Of a stretch of DNA of 64,000 nt, positions 17,336 to 24,845 are shown piece after piece. Source of the DNA: Halomonas jincaotanensis. GTDB taxonomy: Bacteria; Pseudomonadota; Gammaproteobacteria; Pseudomonadales; Halomonadaceae. Where the stretch lies: NCBI RefSeq assembly GCF_018448785.1, contig NZ_JAHCLU010000003.1:310001-374000 (forward strand). Direction: 5' to 3'. The notes under the pieces were generated by a model. It was not told where the DNA came from. It worked only from the letters and a program-made list of their open reading frames with translations, and did no database searches. Position numbers and translations under genes: made by a program. Position 1 is the stretch's first letter, and the number at the start of each line of letters is the position of its first letter.

Positions 17336-17341
17336 TATACT
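17336..17341 (+). promoter_or_regulatory. Putative -10 element (TATACT) for the 17385 gene
   Basis: TATACT lies 43 bases before the ATG, in the context GGTTATACTGTGC. The rhodanese gene has nearly the same context, GGCTATACTGCGC, with TATACT at 14996-15001. I see no good -35 hexamer at either site, so an activator would be needed if these are promoters. Confidence 0.4.
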
Positions 17342-17384
17342 GTGCATAGATCGTAAGGCAGCGAAATTCACGGAGATCAGACCC

Positions 17385-18251
17385 ATGTCCGCGCCCATTG
17401 TGAACCACTTCTTCGACGAGCCGACCAACACCTTCAGCTATGTGGTGCAGGACCCCGACAGCAAAGCCTGCGCAGTCCTCGATTCGGTGCTCGATTTCGA
17501 CTATGCCGCCGGGCGCACCGATGTGAGCTCCGCCGATGAGATCATTGCCTTCATAAAGGCCGAGGGACTGACCGTGGAATGGATCCTCGAGACCCATGTG
17601 CACGCCGACCACCTGTCCGCTGCGCCCTACCTGCACGACAAGCTAGGTGGCAAGACCGGTATCGGCGCCAGGATCATCGAGGTGCAGGAGATTTTCGGCA
17701 AGGCCTTCAATGCCGGCACCGAGTTTGCTCGTGACGGTAGCCAGTTCGACCGCCTCTTCGAGGAGGGTGATACCTTCACCATCGGCAACCTGGAAGGACG
17801 CGTGCTGCACACCCCGGGCCATACCCCGGCCTGCTTGACCTACGTGATCGGCGATGCCGCCTTCGTCGGCGATACCTTGTTCATGCCGGATTACGGCACG
17901 GCCCGCTGCGACTTCCCGGGCGGCGATGCCCGCACCCTATACCGTTCGATCCAGAAGGTGCTGGCGCTGCCGAGCGAGACGCGGCTGTTCCTGTGCCACG
18001 ACTACAAGGCGCCGGATCGAGACGAGTACCTGCACGAGACCAGTGTGGCCGAGCAGCGTGCCCACAACGTCCACGTCCACGAGGGGGTCAGTGAGGACGC
18101 GTTCGTGACGATGCGTACCGAGCGCGATGCCACCCTGGACATGCCCAAGCTGATCCTGCCGTCGGTGCAGGTAAATATGCGCGCCGGCCACATGCCACCG
18201 GCCGAGGACAACGGCCAGGTCTATCTCAAGGTGCCGATCAACAAGTTCTAA
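17385..18251 (+). CDS. Persulfide dioxygenase-like MBL-fold protein (ETHE1/Blh type), copy 2
   Basis: 288 residues. The MBL signature is ILETHVHADHLSAAPYLHDK, with further ligand regions HTPGHTPACLTYVIGD and LFLCHDYKAPDRDEY, and the family stretch MPDYGTARCDFPGGDARTLY. Close in architecture to the 16247-17155 product but without its N-terminal extension. Cytoplasmic; expected to oxidise glutathione persulfide or a related persulfide, using iron. It is preceded by the 16-base repeat array and its own promoter-like element, so it probably heads a transcription unit with the DUF442, SulP and YeeE-like genes that follow at short spacing. Confidence 0.8.
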   Translation: MSAPIVNHFFDEPTNTFSYVVQDPDSKACAVLDSVLDFDYAAGRTDVSSADEIIAFIKAEGLTVEWILETHVHADHLSAAPYLHDKLGGKTGIGARIIEVQEIFGKAFNAGTEFARDGSQFDRLFEEGDTFTIGNLEGRVLHTPGHTPACLTYVIGDAAFVGDTLFMPDYGTARCDFPGGDARTLYRSIQKVLALPSETRLFLCHDYKAPDRDEYLHETSVAEQRAHNVHVHEGVSEDAFVTMRTERDATLDMPKLILPSVQVNMRAGHMPPAEDNGQVYLKVPINKF

Positions 18252-18292
18252 CCCAGCCCAATCGGTCCAACGCTTCCCAGGGAGAGATCACC

Positions 18293-18727
18293 ATGCAAAT
18301 CCATGAACTCGAGCCCGGCTTCGCCATCGCCGACGCCGTGACACCCTCCGACCTTGATGAGGTCGCCCGTCGCGGCTTCCGCTCGGTGATCTGCAACCGC
18401 CGTCCCGGCGAGACCGAGGACTACCCCGACGACCCCACGCTGAGAGCTCGGGCCGCTGAGCTCGGCCTACAGTGGCGTTGTATTCCGGTCGCCCCGGGCG
18501 AGTACGGCGACGCCGATATCGATGCCTTCGGTCGTGAACTCGACGAGTTACCTGCACCGATCCTGGCCTTCTGCAAGACGGGCAAGCGGGCCGTGCACCT
18601 CTGGGCGCATGCTCGCAGCCAAGGAGCGAGCTGCGATATCCCGGCACTGCTCGCCGCTGCCCGCGCTGCCGGCCATGATCTGGAGGAGCGGCGCCCGCAG
18701 TTGGAAGCCGCTGCCGGACAGCGCTGA
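18293..18727 (+). CDS. DUF442/TIGR01244-family sulfur transferase-like phosphatase-fold protein
   Basis: 144 residues, with GGGAGAG upstream of the ATG. The N-terminus QIHELEPGFAIADAVTPSDL and GFRSVICNRRPGETEDYP match the DUF442 family, and the cysteine loop APILAFCKTGKRAVHLWA has the CxxGxR arrangement of tyrosine-phosphatase-like enzymes (here KRA where many have RS). In other bacteria this domain is fused or adjacent to ETHE1-like dioxygenases (as in Blh), where it is proposed to act as a rhodanese-like sulfur carrier. Its place directly after the dioxygenase-like gene fits that. It ends three bases before the SulP gene. Confidence 0.8.
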   Translation: MQIHELEPGFAIADAVTPSDLDEVARRGFRSVICNRRPGETEDYPDDPTLRARAAELGLQWRCIPVAPGEYGDADIDAFGRELDELPAPILAFCKTGKRAVHLWAHARSQGASCDIPALLAAARAAGHDLEERRPQLEAAAGQR

Positions 18728-18730
18728 GCG

Positions 18731-20539
18731 ATGAACCCGAAGCGCTACCTGCCGATCCTGCAATGGTTGCCGCATTACGGCCGCGAGACGTTTTCCAGCG
18801 ACCTGCTGGCGGCGGTAATCGTCACCGTCATGCTGATCCCGCAGTCGCTGGCCTATGCCATGCTGGCAGGCCTGCCGCCGGAGGTGGGGCTCTATGCCAG
18901 CATCGCGCCGCTGGTGGTCTATGCGGTGTTCGGTACCAGCCGCACCCTGGCGGTGGGGCCGGTGGCGGTTGTCTCGCTGATGACTGCCGCGGCGGTAGGG
19001 CAGGTGGCTTCCCAAGGCAGCCCTGAGTATCTCGGTGCGGCGCTGGTGCTGACGCTGATGTCGGGGCTGATCCTGACCGCGATGGGCGCAGCGCGGTTGG
19101 GTTTTCTGGCCAATTTCCTGAGCCACCCGGTGATCTCCGGCTTCATCACCGCCTCGGGCCTGATCATTGCCGCCGGCCAGGCCAAGCACCTGCTGGGCAT
19201 CGAGGCGAACGGCCAACACCTGCCCCAGCTACTGGCCAGCCTGATGGGCCGCCTGGGTGAGGCAAATCTCCCGACCCTGGCGATCGGTCTGTCGGTGTTG
19301 GCCTTCCTGTATGCCGCGCGGCGCTGGCTCAAAGCGAGCCTGCTGCGCGTAGGGATGCCGGCACGCCCGGCGGACATGTCGACCAAGGCGGCACCAATTC
19401 TCGCTGTGGCGGTGACTACACTCGCCACCTGGGCGCTGGGTCTCGACCAGTATGGTGTGGCCGTGGTCGGCGAGGTACCGGCCGGCCTGCCGCCGTTGAC
19501 GCTGCCGGGGCTGGACACAGGACACTGGCAGGCGCTTTTCGTGGCGGCGCTGATGATCAGCATCGTCGGCTTCGTCGAGTCGGTGTCGGTGGGCCAGACG
19601 CTTGCCGCCAAGCGCCGCCAGCGCATCGACCCCGACCAGGAACTGGTGGGGCTTGGCACCTCGAACATTGCCGCCTCGTTGACCGGGGGCATGCCGGTGA
19701 CCGGTGGTTTTGCGCGTTCGGTGGTGAACTTCGAGGCCGGCGCCGAGACCCCGGCGGCGGGGGCCTTTACCGCCGTGGGTATTGCCTTGGCGGCGCTGCT
19801 GCTGACCCCGCTGATCGCCTACCTGCCAATTGCCACGCTCGCCGCCACCATCATCGTGGCGGTGCTCTCCCTGGTAGACCTGGGGACGGTGAAGCGGACC
19901 TGGAGCTACTCGCGAAGCGACGTGGCGGCCATGCTGGCGACCATCGCCATGACCCTGCTGCAGGGCGTCGAAGTCGGCATCACGGTCGGCGTGGGACTGT
20001 CGTTGGCGCTGCATCTCTATCGCACCAGCCGGCCCCACAGCGCCATGGTCGGCCGGGTGCCGGGCACTGAACACTTCCGCAACGTCGAGCGCCATGCCGT
20101 CGAGACCGATGAGCGCCTGGCAATCCTGCGGGTGGACGAGAGTCTCTACTTCGCCAATGCCCGCTTCCTCGAGGACACCGTGATGGATATCGCCACCCGC
20201 CAGCCCTGCCTCGAGCACTTGGTATTGGCCTGCCAGGCGGTCAACGTTATCGATGCCTCGGCGCTTGAGAGCCTGGAGGCGATCAATGCCCGTCTGAAAG
20301 ACGCCGGTGTGATGCTGCACCTGGCCGAGGTCAAGGGACCGGTGATGGATCGCCTGGAGCACACCGATTTCTGTCATGAGCTGTCTGGGCGCGTCTTCCT
20401 GAGCACCTTCGAGGCCTGGCAGGCGCTTCGCGGCCACAGCGACGGTAGCCTGTCGCGGCGCTGCGCCGAGCTGCAGCGGCTCGGGATGCCCCCCGACCCC
20501 ATCAATGACATCCCAAAACCGCATCTGCGGATGCACTGA
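18731..20539 (+). CDS. SulP-family anion permease with STAS domain
   Basis: 602 residues. Typical SulP start (LPILQWLPHYGRETFSSDLL) then PQSLAYAMLAGLPPEVGLYA, the family signature in the first membrane helices; about 11-14 membrane segments run to residue 430. The cytoplasmic STAS domain (about residues 450-565) includes ILRVDESLYFANARFLEDTV and LVLACQAVNVIDASALESLE, with the serine of the anti-sigma-antagonist fold retained. Transports sulfate or a related anion, often by proton or sodium coupling. In this cluster it may import sulfate or export sulfate/sulfite made by persulfide oxidation; direction cannot be told. Confidence 0.85.
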   Translation: MNPKRYLPILQWLPHYGRETFSSDLLAAVIVTVMLIPQSLAYAMLAGLPPEVGLYASIAPLVVYAVFGTSRTLAVGPVAVVSLMTAAAVGQVASQGSPEYLGAALVLTLMSGLILTAMGAARLGFLANFLSHPVISGFITASGLIIAAGQAKHLLGIEANGQHLPQLLASLMGRLGEANLPTLAIGLSVLAFLYAARRWLKASLLRVGMPARPADMSTKAAPILAVAVTTLATWALGLDQYGVAVVGEVPAGLPPLTLPGLDTGHWQALFVAALMISIVGFVESVSVGQTLAAKRRQRIDPDQELVGLGTSNIAASLTGGMPVTGGFARSVVNFEAGAETPAAGAFTAVGIALAALLLTPLIAYLPIATLAATIIVAVLSLVDLGTVKRTWSYSRSDVAAMLATIAMTLLQGVEVGITVGVGLSLALHLYRTSRPHSAMVGRVPGTEHFRNVERHAVETDERLAILRVDESLYFANARFLEDTVMDIATRQPCLEHLVLACQAVNVIDASALESLEAINARLKDAGVMLHLAEVKGPVMDRLEHTDFCHELSGRVFLSTFEAWQALRGHSDGSLSRRCAELQRLGMPPDPINDIPKPHLRMH

Positions 20540-20562
20540 AGGACTCACTTAAGGAGAAAAAC

Positions 20563-21024
20563 GTGGATTGGAGTGCAACCCTGCATGGGCTGATCGGCGG
20601 CGTACTGATCGGCCTGTCCGCCACCTGGCTGATGGCGACGTTGGGCCGAATCGCCGGCATCAGCGGCATCCTCGGCCAGCTCTTCACTGTCCGCCCTCAG
20701 GGCGACAGCGCCTGGCGGCTGGCCTTCCTGGCCGGCTTGGTCAGCGGCCCCCTGGTGCTGATGCTCGCCGGCGGTGGCTTGGGCAACGTGGTCGGTGCCC
20801 CTGGTAAGGTGATCGGTGAGCCCGCCGGCGGAGTAGCGCTGATGCTGGTGGCCGGCCTGCTGGTGGGTCTGGGTACTAGCCTGGGCAGTGGCTGCACCAG
20901 TGGGCACGGTGTGTGCGGTCTGGCTCGACTGTCGCCGCGCTCCCTGGTCGCCACCATTACTTTCCTGGTGGCGGCGATCGTCACCGTCTACGTGGTCCGG
21001 CATATGATCGGAGGTGGCGCATGA
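20563..21024 (+). CDS. YeeE/YedE-type sulfur transport membrane protein, first half
   Basis: 153 residues from a GTG at 20563 (AAGGAG seven bases upstream). Four to five hydrophobic segments and the family signature LGTSLGSGCTSGHGVCGLAR with a conserved cysteine pair; the N-terminus has ATWLMATLGRIAGISGILGQ. YeeE/YedE proteins move thiosulfate or other sulfur species across the inner membrane using cysteines in the pore. Here the protein is only half the usual length and the following gene supplies the other half. The next ATG overlaps its stop codon (ATGA), so the two halves are probably made together and pair. Confidence 0.8.
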   Translation: MDWSATLHGLIGGVLIGLSATWLMATLGRIAGISGILGQLFTVRPQGDSAWRLAFLAGLVSGPLVLMLAGGGLGNVVGAPGKVIGEPAGGVALMLVAGLLVGLGTSLGSGCTSGHGVCGLARLSPRSLVATITFLVAAIVTVYVVRHMIGGGA

Positions 21025-21452
21025 AGACCTCCCACCTCAAGACGCTGGCGGGCTATATCGCGGGGCTGATCTTCGGCCTCGGCTTGGCAATCTCTGGCAT
21101 GACCGACCCGGCCCGGGTGCTCGGCTTCCTGGATGTCGCCGGCGCCTGGGACCCGACCCTGGTGTTCGTGCTGGGCGGCGCCGTGGTCACCAACTTTATC
21201 GGCTATCGGCTGGTGCTGCGTCGCCCCAACCCGTTATTCGGCGAGCGCTTCCAACTGCCCACCCGGCAGGACCTGGACGGCCGCCTGATCGGTGGCGCCG
21301 CCCTGTTCGGCATCGGCTGGGGGCTATCGGGCTATTGCCCGGGTCCGGCCTTCGCCTCCATCGCCGGTCTAACGCTGCCGCTCGCCGCCATGCTTGTCGC
21401 AATGATCGCCGGTTGGTTTCTGGCGAGAGCGGTGCCCACCAGCGCCCGATAA
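21021..21452 (+). CDS. YeeE/YedE-type sulfur transport membrane protein, second half
   Basis: 143 residues from the ATG at 21021, which overlaps the stop of the previous gene; a longer frame from 20913 runs through that gene and is discounted. Signature pieces are GLIFGLGLAISGMTDPARVL, FLDVAGAWDPTLVFVLGGA and the cysteine-bearing GIGWGLSGYCPGPAFASIAG. Four membrane segments. Together with the upstream protein it makes a two-subunit transporter of the type often linked to ETHE1-like dioxygenase and rhodanese genes. The substrate is probably thiosulfate or another sulfane-sulfur compound; this is inference. Confidence 0.8.
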   Translation: MKTSHLKTLAGYIAGLIFGLGLAISGMTDPARVLGFLDVAGAWDPTLVFVLGGAVVTNFIGYRLVLRRPNPLFGERFQLPTRQDLDGRLIGGAALFGIGWGLSGYCPGPAFASIAGLTLPLAAMLVAMIAGWFLARAVPTSAR

Positions 21453-21501
21453 CCGGGCTTTTCCCCAACGATAGCCTATAACGATAGGAGATTACGTCGC
21501 T

Positions 21502-21566
21502 TGAAGAGAGCTGTTCTTCAGGATGTGAGCGAACGGAAAGCCCACCTGGCTTTCCTGGTCCAGGTG
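21502..21566 (+). other. Two hairpins in the gap before tsdB
   Basis: TGAAGA/TCTTCA (21502-21507 with 21515-21520) and CACCTGG/CCAGGTG (21543-21549 with 21560-21566) can form stems in the 160-base gap between the YeeE pair and the cytochrome genes. Neither is followed by a T run. They may be regulatory or merely mark an operon boundary. Confidence 0.35.
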
Positions 21567-21615
21567 AGCCGTTGAGCTGACCGCGCAAGGGTCGGTGACA
21601 ACAAGAGAGGTAACT

Positions 21616-22287
21616 ATGATGATCAGCAAGTGCATCATAAGTGGGCTCGGCCTGCTGCTGGGCCTCGGCCTGGTCGGCGGCAAGGCCGAGGCCCAGGAAG
21701 GCAACGTCGAGCGTGGCGAGACAGCCGCGGGGACCTGCGTGGCTTGCCACCAGGCCGACGGCAGTGGCATGAACGTGCCCGACGGTGAATCCTGGCCCCG
21801 TCTGGCCGGTCTGGACGCCGACTACATCGCTAAGCAGCTCCACGACTTCAAGGCAGGCCGTCGTCATAACGCCAGCATGCAACCCTTCGCCAACATGCTT
21901 GATGATCAGCAAATTGCCGACGTGGCCGCCTACTACGGCGAGATGCCGGTGACCGCGGCCCAGGGCGGCGGCGATGCCGACGAGGCGCTGCTGTCCCGCG
22001 GCGAGCAGCTCGCCCTGCGCGGCGACTGGAATCAGTACATCGTCTCCTGCAAGAGTTGTCACGGCCCGCGCAACGAGGGCGCAGGCGACACCTTTCCGGG
22101 TATCACCAGCCAGCACGCCGGTTACATCGAGAGCCAGCTGCATGCCTGGCAGGCAGGCGAGCGTAATAACGACCCGCAGAACCTGATGGGTGCCATCGCC
22201 AAGCGCATGAGCGATGACGACATACGCGCCGTTTCCGCCTGGCTGGCCAACCAGTCCGTGGCGTCCGAACAGGGGGAAAGCCAATGA
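21616..22287 (+). CDS. tsdB: Diheme c4-type cytochrome, probable TsdA electron acceptor
   Basis: 223 residues from the ATG at 21616 (AGAGAGG upstream; an in-frame ATG at 21595 is poorer). A signal peptide (GLGLLLGLGLVGGKAEA) is followed by two class I cytochrome c domains with heme-binding sites CVACHQ and CKSCHG, each followed by distal methionine regions (MQPFANML, MGAIAKRM). The repeated domain arrangement is that of cytochrome c4. The next gene encodes thiosulfate dehydrogenase and overlaps by four bases. Such TsdB partners accept electrons from TsdA in the periplasm and pass them to a terminal oxidase. Confidence 0.8.
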   Translation: MMISKCIISGLGLLLGLGLVGGKAEAQEGNVERGETAAGTCVACHQADGSGMNVPDGESWPRLAGLDADYIAKQLHDFKAGRRHNASMQPFANMLDDQQIADVAAYYGEMPVTAAQGGGDADEALLSRGEQLALRGDWNQYIVSCKSCHGPRNEGAGDTFPGITSQHAGYIESQLHAWQAGERNNDPQNLMGAIAKRMSDDDIRAVSAWLANQSVASEQGESQ

Positions 22288-23318
22288 CCGCTCACAAGAT
22301 ACCCCTGGCCTTGGCCAGTGCAGCCCTGACCGCCGGGATGAGCCTGGCCGCCCTTGCCGAGTCTGTGCCGTCGGCGGTTGAGACGTTGGTGGAACTTGGT
22401 TACCCGCCACCTCAGGAGGGCGAGCTTGTCCACGTTCCGCCGACCATGGCAGATCTCGAGAAAGCCGACCTGCATCCGGAAACCAAGGAGGTCATCCGTC
22501 GCGGCTACGATCTCTTCACCAACACCCAGCAGCTGCGTGGTGAGAATGTCTTCAACGAGATGAACTGCTCCAGTTGCCATCTCGGCGAGGGGCGCCAACC
22601 GTTCAGCGCGCCAATCTGGCCGGCGGTGGTCACCCTGCCCAGCTATCGCGGCAAGAACGACCACGTCAACAACCTGGAGGAACGCATCGCCGGCTGCTTC
22701 GCCTATTCCATGAACGGCGTGCCGCCCGAGTACGGCAGTGACGACATGCTGGCGTTGTCGGCCTATCACCAGTGGCTGGCCAAGGGCGCGCCGATGTATC
22801 CCGACCAGCCGATCTATGGCCGCGGCTTTCCGGCACCGGAGCGTCCCGACGAGCTGAATTACCAGCGTGGCGAGGAGCTCTACCAGGCGCAGTGCGCGAT
22901 CTGCCACAGCGAGAATGGTTCCGGCCTCTATCAGGATGGCGAGTACATTTTCCCGGCGCCTTGGGGCGATGGCTCCAATAACTGGGGGGCGGGGATCGTG
23001 CGGACCGAGACCGCGGCCGGGTTCATCAAGAACAATATGCCGCTGGGCAAGCCGCTCTCACTCTCCGACCAGCAGGCGTGGGACATCGCCTACTACATGA
23101 CCCGGCAGGAACGCCCGCAGGATCCGCGCTACACCGGTAATGTGGAAGAGACCCTGGAGAGGTTCGGGCCCACCTTCCACAAGAACTCCAGCTACGGTCA
23201 GGTGCGCGAGCATGACGGCCACGTGCTGGGCGACCACGCCAATTGGGGCGAGAAGGGCGGCGAGGTCACGCCCTGGAACGTCGGCCAATCGCGCTTCGAA
23301 GGTCTAAAAGAAGAGTAA
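22284..23318 (+). CDS. tsdA: Thiosulfate dehydrogenase (tetrathionate-forming), diheme cytochrome c
   Basis: 344 residues with a signal peptide (ending near SLAALAES). Two heme c sites: NCSSCHLG (Cys95) and QCAICHSE (Cys204). Between them lies RIAGCFAYSMNG, the TsdA hallmark in which the cysteine serves as axial ligand to the catalytic heme, giving the unusual His/Cys ligation. The enzyme joins two thiosulfates into tetrathionate in the periplasm, releasing two electrons, and in some species runs in reverse. The ATGA overlap with tsdB implies coupled translation. This is the clearest energy-related sulfur enzyme in the island. Confidence 0.88.
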   Translation: MTAHKIPLALASAALTAGMSLAALAESVPSAVETLVELGYPPPQEGELVHVPPTMADLEKADLHPETKEVIRRGYDLFTNTQQLRGENVFNEMNCSSCHLGEGRQPFSAPIWPAVVTLPSYRGKNDHVNNLEERIAGCFAYSMNGVPPEYGSDDMLALSAYHQWLAKGAPMYPDQPIYGRGFPAPERPDELNYQRGEELYQAQCAICHSENGSGLYQDGEYIFPAPWGDGSNNWGAGIVRTETAAGFIKNNMPLGKPLSLSDQQAWDIAYYMTRQERPQDPRYTGNVEETLERFGPTFHKNSSYGQVREHDGHVLGDHANWGEKGGEVTPWNVGQSRFEGLKEE

Positions 23319-23341
23319 CTCCCGCTGCCTTCGCGGCAACG

Positions 23342-23384
23342 CGAACCTCCCGCCTGGCCAAGCCAGGTGGAAGGTTCGTGTTTC
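23342..23384. terminator. Stem-loop between tsdA and the dsbG-like gene
   Basis: Outer stem CGAACCT/AGGTTCG (23342-23348 with 23372-23378) encloses CCTGGC/GCCAGG (23353-23358 with 23362-23367). It lies between convergent genes and could serve both. A short T-rich stretch follows on the forward strand (TGTTTC); there is no strong T run. Confidence 0.55.
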
Positions 23385-23405
23385 GGATAGCGAGGTAAAG
23401 AAACT

Positions 23406-24179
23406 TCAGGGGGCTTCGCCGCCCATCATGTCGATCAGGCGCTCCTCGCTCGGCATGCCTTCCACTCTCCGGCTGCGCTCGCCGTCACGGTAAAAGGTCG
23501 AGGGTGTAGCGATCAGCCCCAGCGATTCGAACAGCTGGTTGTTATCGTATACCTGCTCTTCGATGTCGCGGGGCTGGGCGGAGGCCTCGATTTCCTCGCG
23601 GCCGGCGTAGTGAGCGTCAAGTGCTGCGACCGGGTCCTCGGCGCCCAGCAAGGCGGCGGCCTTGGCGGGGCTATCCTGGGCGAGAATGCCCACCATGACA
23701 TGTCGAATCTGCACCTCGCCGGCGTCGACCCAGAGGCGGGTTGCCTTCCAGAGTTCCCGGCAGAAGGGGCAGTTGGGGTCTGAAAAGGTGTAGATCACAC
23801 GCGGTGCCTGGCTGTCGCCATCGCGAATCCACGCCCCCTTCTCGACCTCTTCCCAGGCGGCGGCGTCCTGGGCGGCGCGGATATGCTCATCTAATGCGGC
23901 ATTGGAGAGATCCGTGCCCTCGGCGTCCACCAAGGTACCCACTACTGCATGCTGACCATCGGCGGTCAGGTAGATGGCAACCTCGCCACCCTCGTAGCTG
24001 GCTGCGTAGCCGGTCAGCCCGGCGGGCGCCTCGAACTCGGCATGAATGGTCAGCCCCTGGGCGGTGAGCGCCTTGACCGGGCCCGGCCAGTGATCATCGG
24101 CCGAAACCGGCAGCGCCAAGGCGCAAGCCAGGACCAGGGCAACGGGAGACGGTAGGGAGAAACGGGCAGGCAAGGACAT
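23406..24179 (-). CDS. dsbG: DsbG/DsbC-like periplasmic thiol:disulfide interchange protein
   Basis: 257 residues with a signal peptide (PVALVLACALALPVSA). The thioredoxin-like domain has the redox motif TFSDPNCPFCRELW and a cis-proline region LGLIATPSTFYRDG, preceded by an N-terminal dimerisation-type domain (ALTAQGLTIHAEFEA, then LTGYAASYEGGEVAIYLT). This order matches DsbG/DsbC. It would reduce or isomerise protein cysteines, or protect single cysteines from sulfenylation. Its location beside thiosulfate and persulfide enzymes makes a role in keeping exported cysteine proteins reduced plausible. DsbG is favoured over DsbC by the N-terminal sequence; moderately sure. Confidence 0.7.
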   Translation of the reverse strand: MSLPARFSLPSPVALVLACALALPVSADDHWPGPVKALTAQGLTIHAEFEAPAGLTGYAASYEGGEVAIYLTADGQHAVVGTLVDAEGTDLSNAALDEHIRAAQDAAAWEEVEKGAWIRDGDSQAPRVIYTFSDPNCPFCRELWKATRLWVDAGEVQIRHVMVGILAQDSPAKAAALLGAEDPVAALDAHYAGREEIEASAQPRDIEEQVYDNNQLFESLGLIATPSTFYRDGERSRRVEGMPSEERLIDMMGGEAP

Positions 24180-24380
24180 GGCGATTTCCTGACGATAAAG
24201 TTTTCTGACATTGAAAAGCGTCAGATTCTGTCATGAAGCGGGTCCTGTCACGAACCTGGCCATCGCTATGGCGGCCTCGGCGGGAGAGGCGTTGCCGGAG
24301 ACGAAACGTCGCATTCGCCAGCACCCCGCGGCGATAGTGCGGTATAACAGTCGACTGACACGTACTGAGGAGACAACGAT

Positions 24381-24845
24381 ATGCGGTTATTCCTGCCATC
24401 CCTGACAGCGTTGATGCTCGCGCTGGCCAGTCACATGGCGGTGGCCCAGTCGGTCACGGTGGAGAATGCCCAGGTGCGTGCGGTGCCCCCGGTGTCGACT
24501 ACCTCGGCAGCCTTCATGGTCCTGCATAATGCCGGGGACGAGGACGTCGAGATCGTCGCGGCATCGTCGCCGGCGGCCGAGGTGCTCGAGCTGCACGAGC
24601 ACCAGCACGCGGATGGGGTGATGCAGATGCGCCACGTGTCCGAGGTGAGCATTCCCGCCGGTGGCAGCACCGAGCTGGCCCCTGGCGGCCTACACCTGAT
24701 GCTGATCAACTTGACGCAATCCTTGGACGAAGGCGAGAGGGTGGCCATCACGCTGGAATTCGCCAACGGCGAGACGCTGTCTTTCGAGGCTCCGGTACTG
24801 CCGGTAAATACCCGGCAACAGGCGTCGCACGGCAAGGCTCACTGA
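24381..24845 (+). CDS. PCuAC-type periplasmic copper chaperone
   Basis: 154 residues, signal peptide ending near MAVAQS. The mature domain is the cupredoxin-like PCuAC fold: VENAQVRAVPPVSTTSAAFM, then copper-ligand residues in LELHEHQHADGVMQMRHV and GGLHLMLINL, matching the H-x-M ... H-x-M spacing of the family. It carries Cu(I) to the CuA site or to cytochrome oxidase assembly factors. It may serve the oxidase that takes electrons from the Tsd cytochromes, though no oxidase gene is in view. The gene ends seven bases inside the stop end of the convergent GH13 gene. Confidence 0.85.
   Translation: MRLFLPSLTALMLALASHMAVAQSVTVENAQVRAVPPVSTTSAAFMVLHNAGDEDVEIVAASSPAAEVLELHEHQHADGVMQMRHVSEVSIPAGGSTELAPGGLHLMLINLTQSLDEGERVAITLEFANGETLSFEAPVLPVNTRQQASHGKAH

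Noticed and set aside
19229-20548. 439-residue reverse open frame opposite sulP
   Set aside because: The forward SulP protein has clear family motifs throughout; the reverse translation is low-complexity and histidine/arginine rich, typical of a shadow frame.
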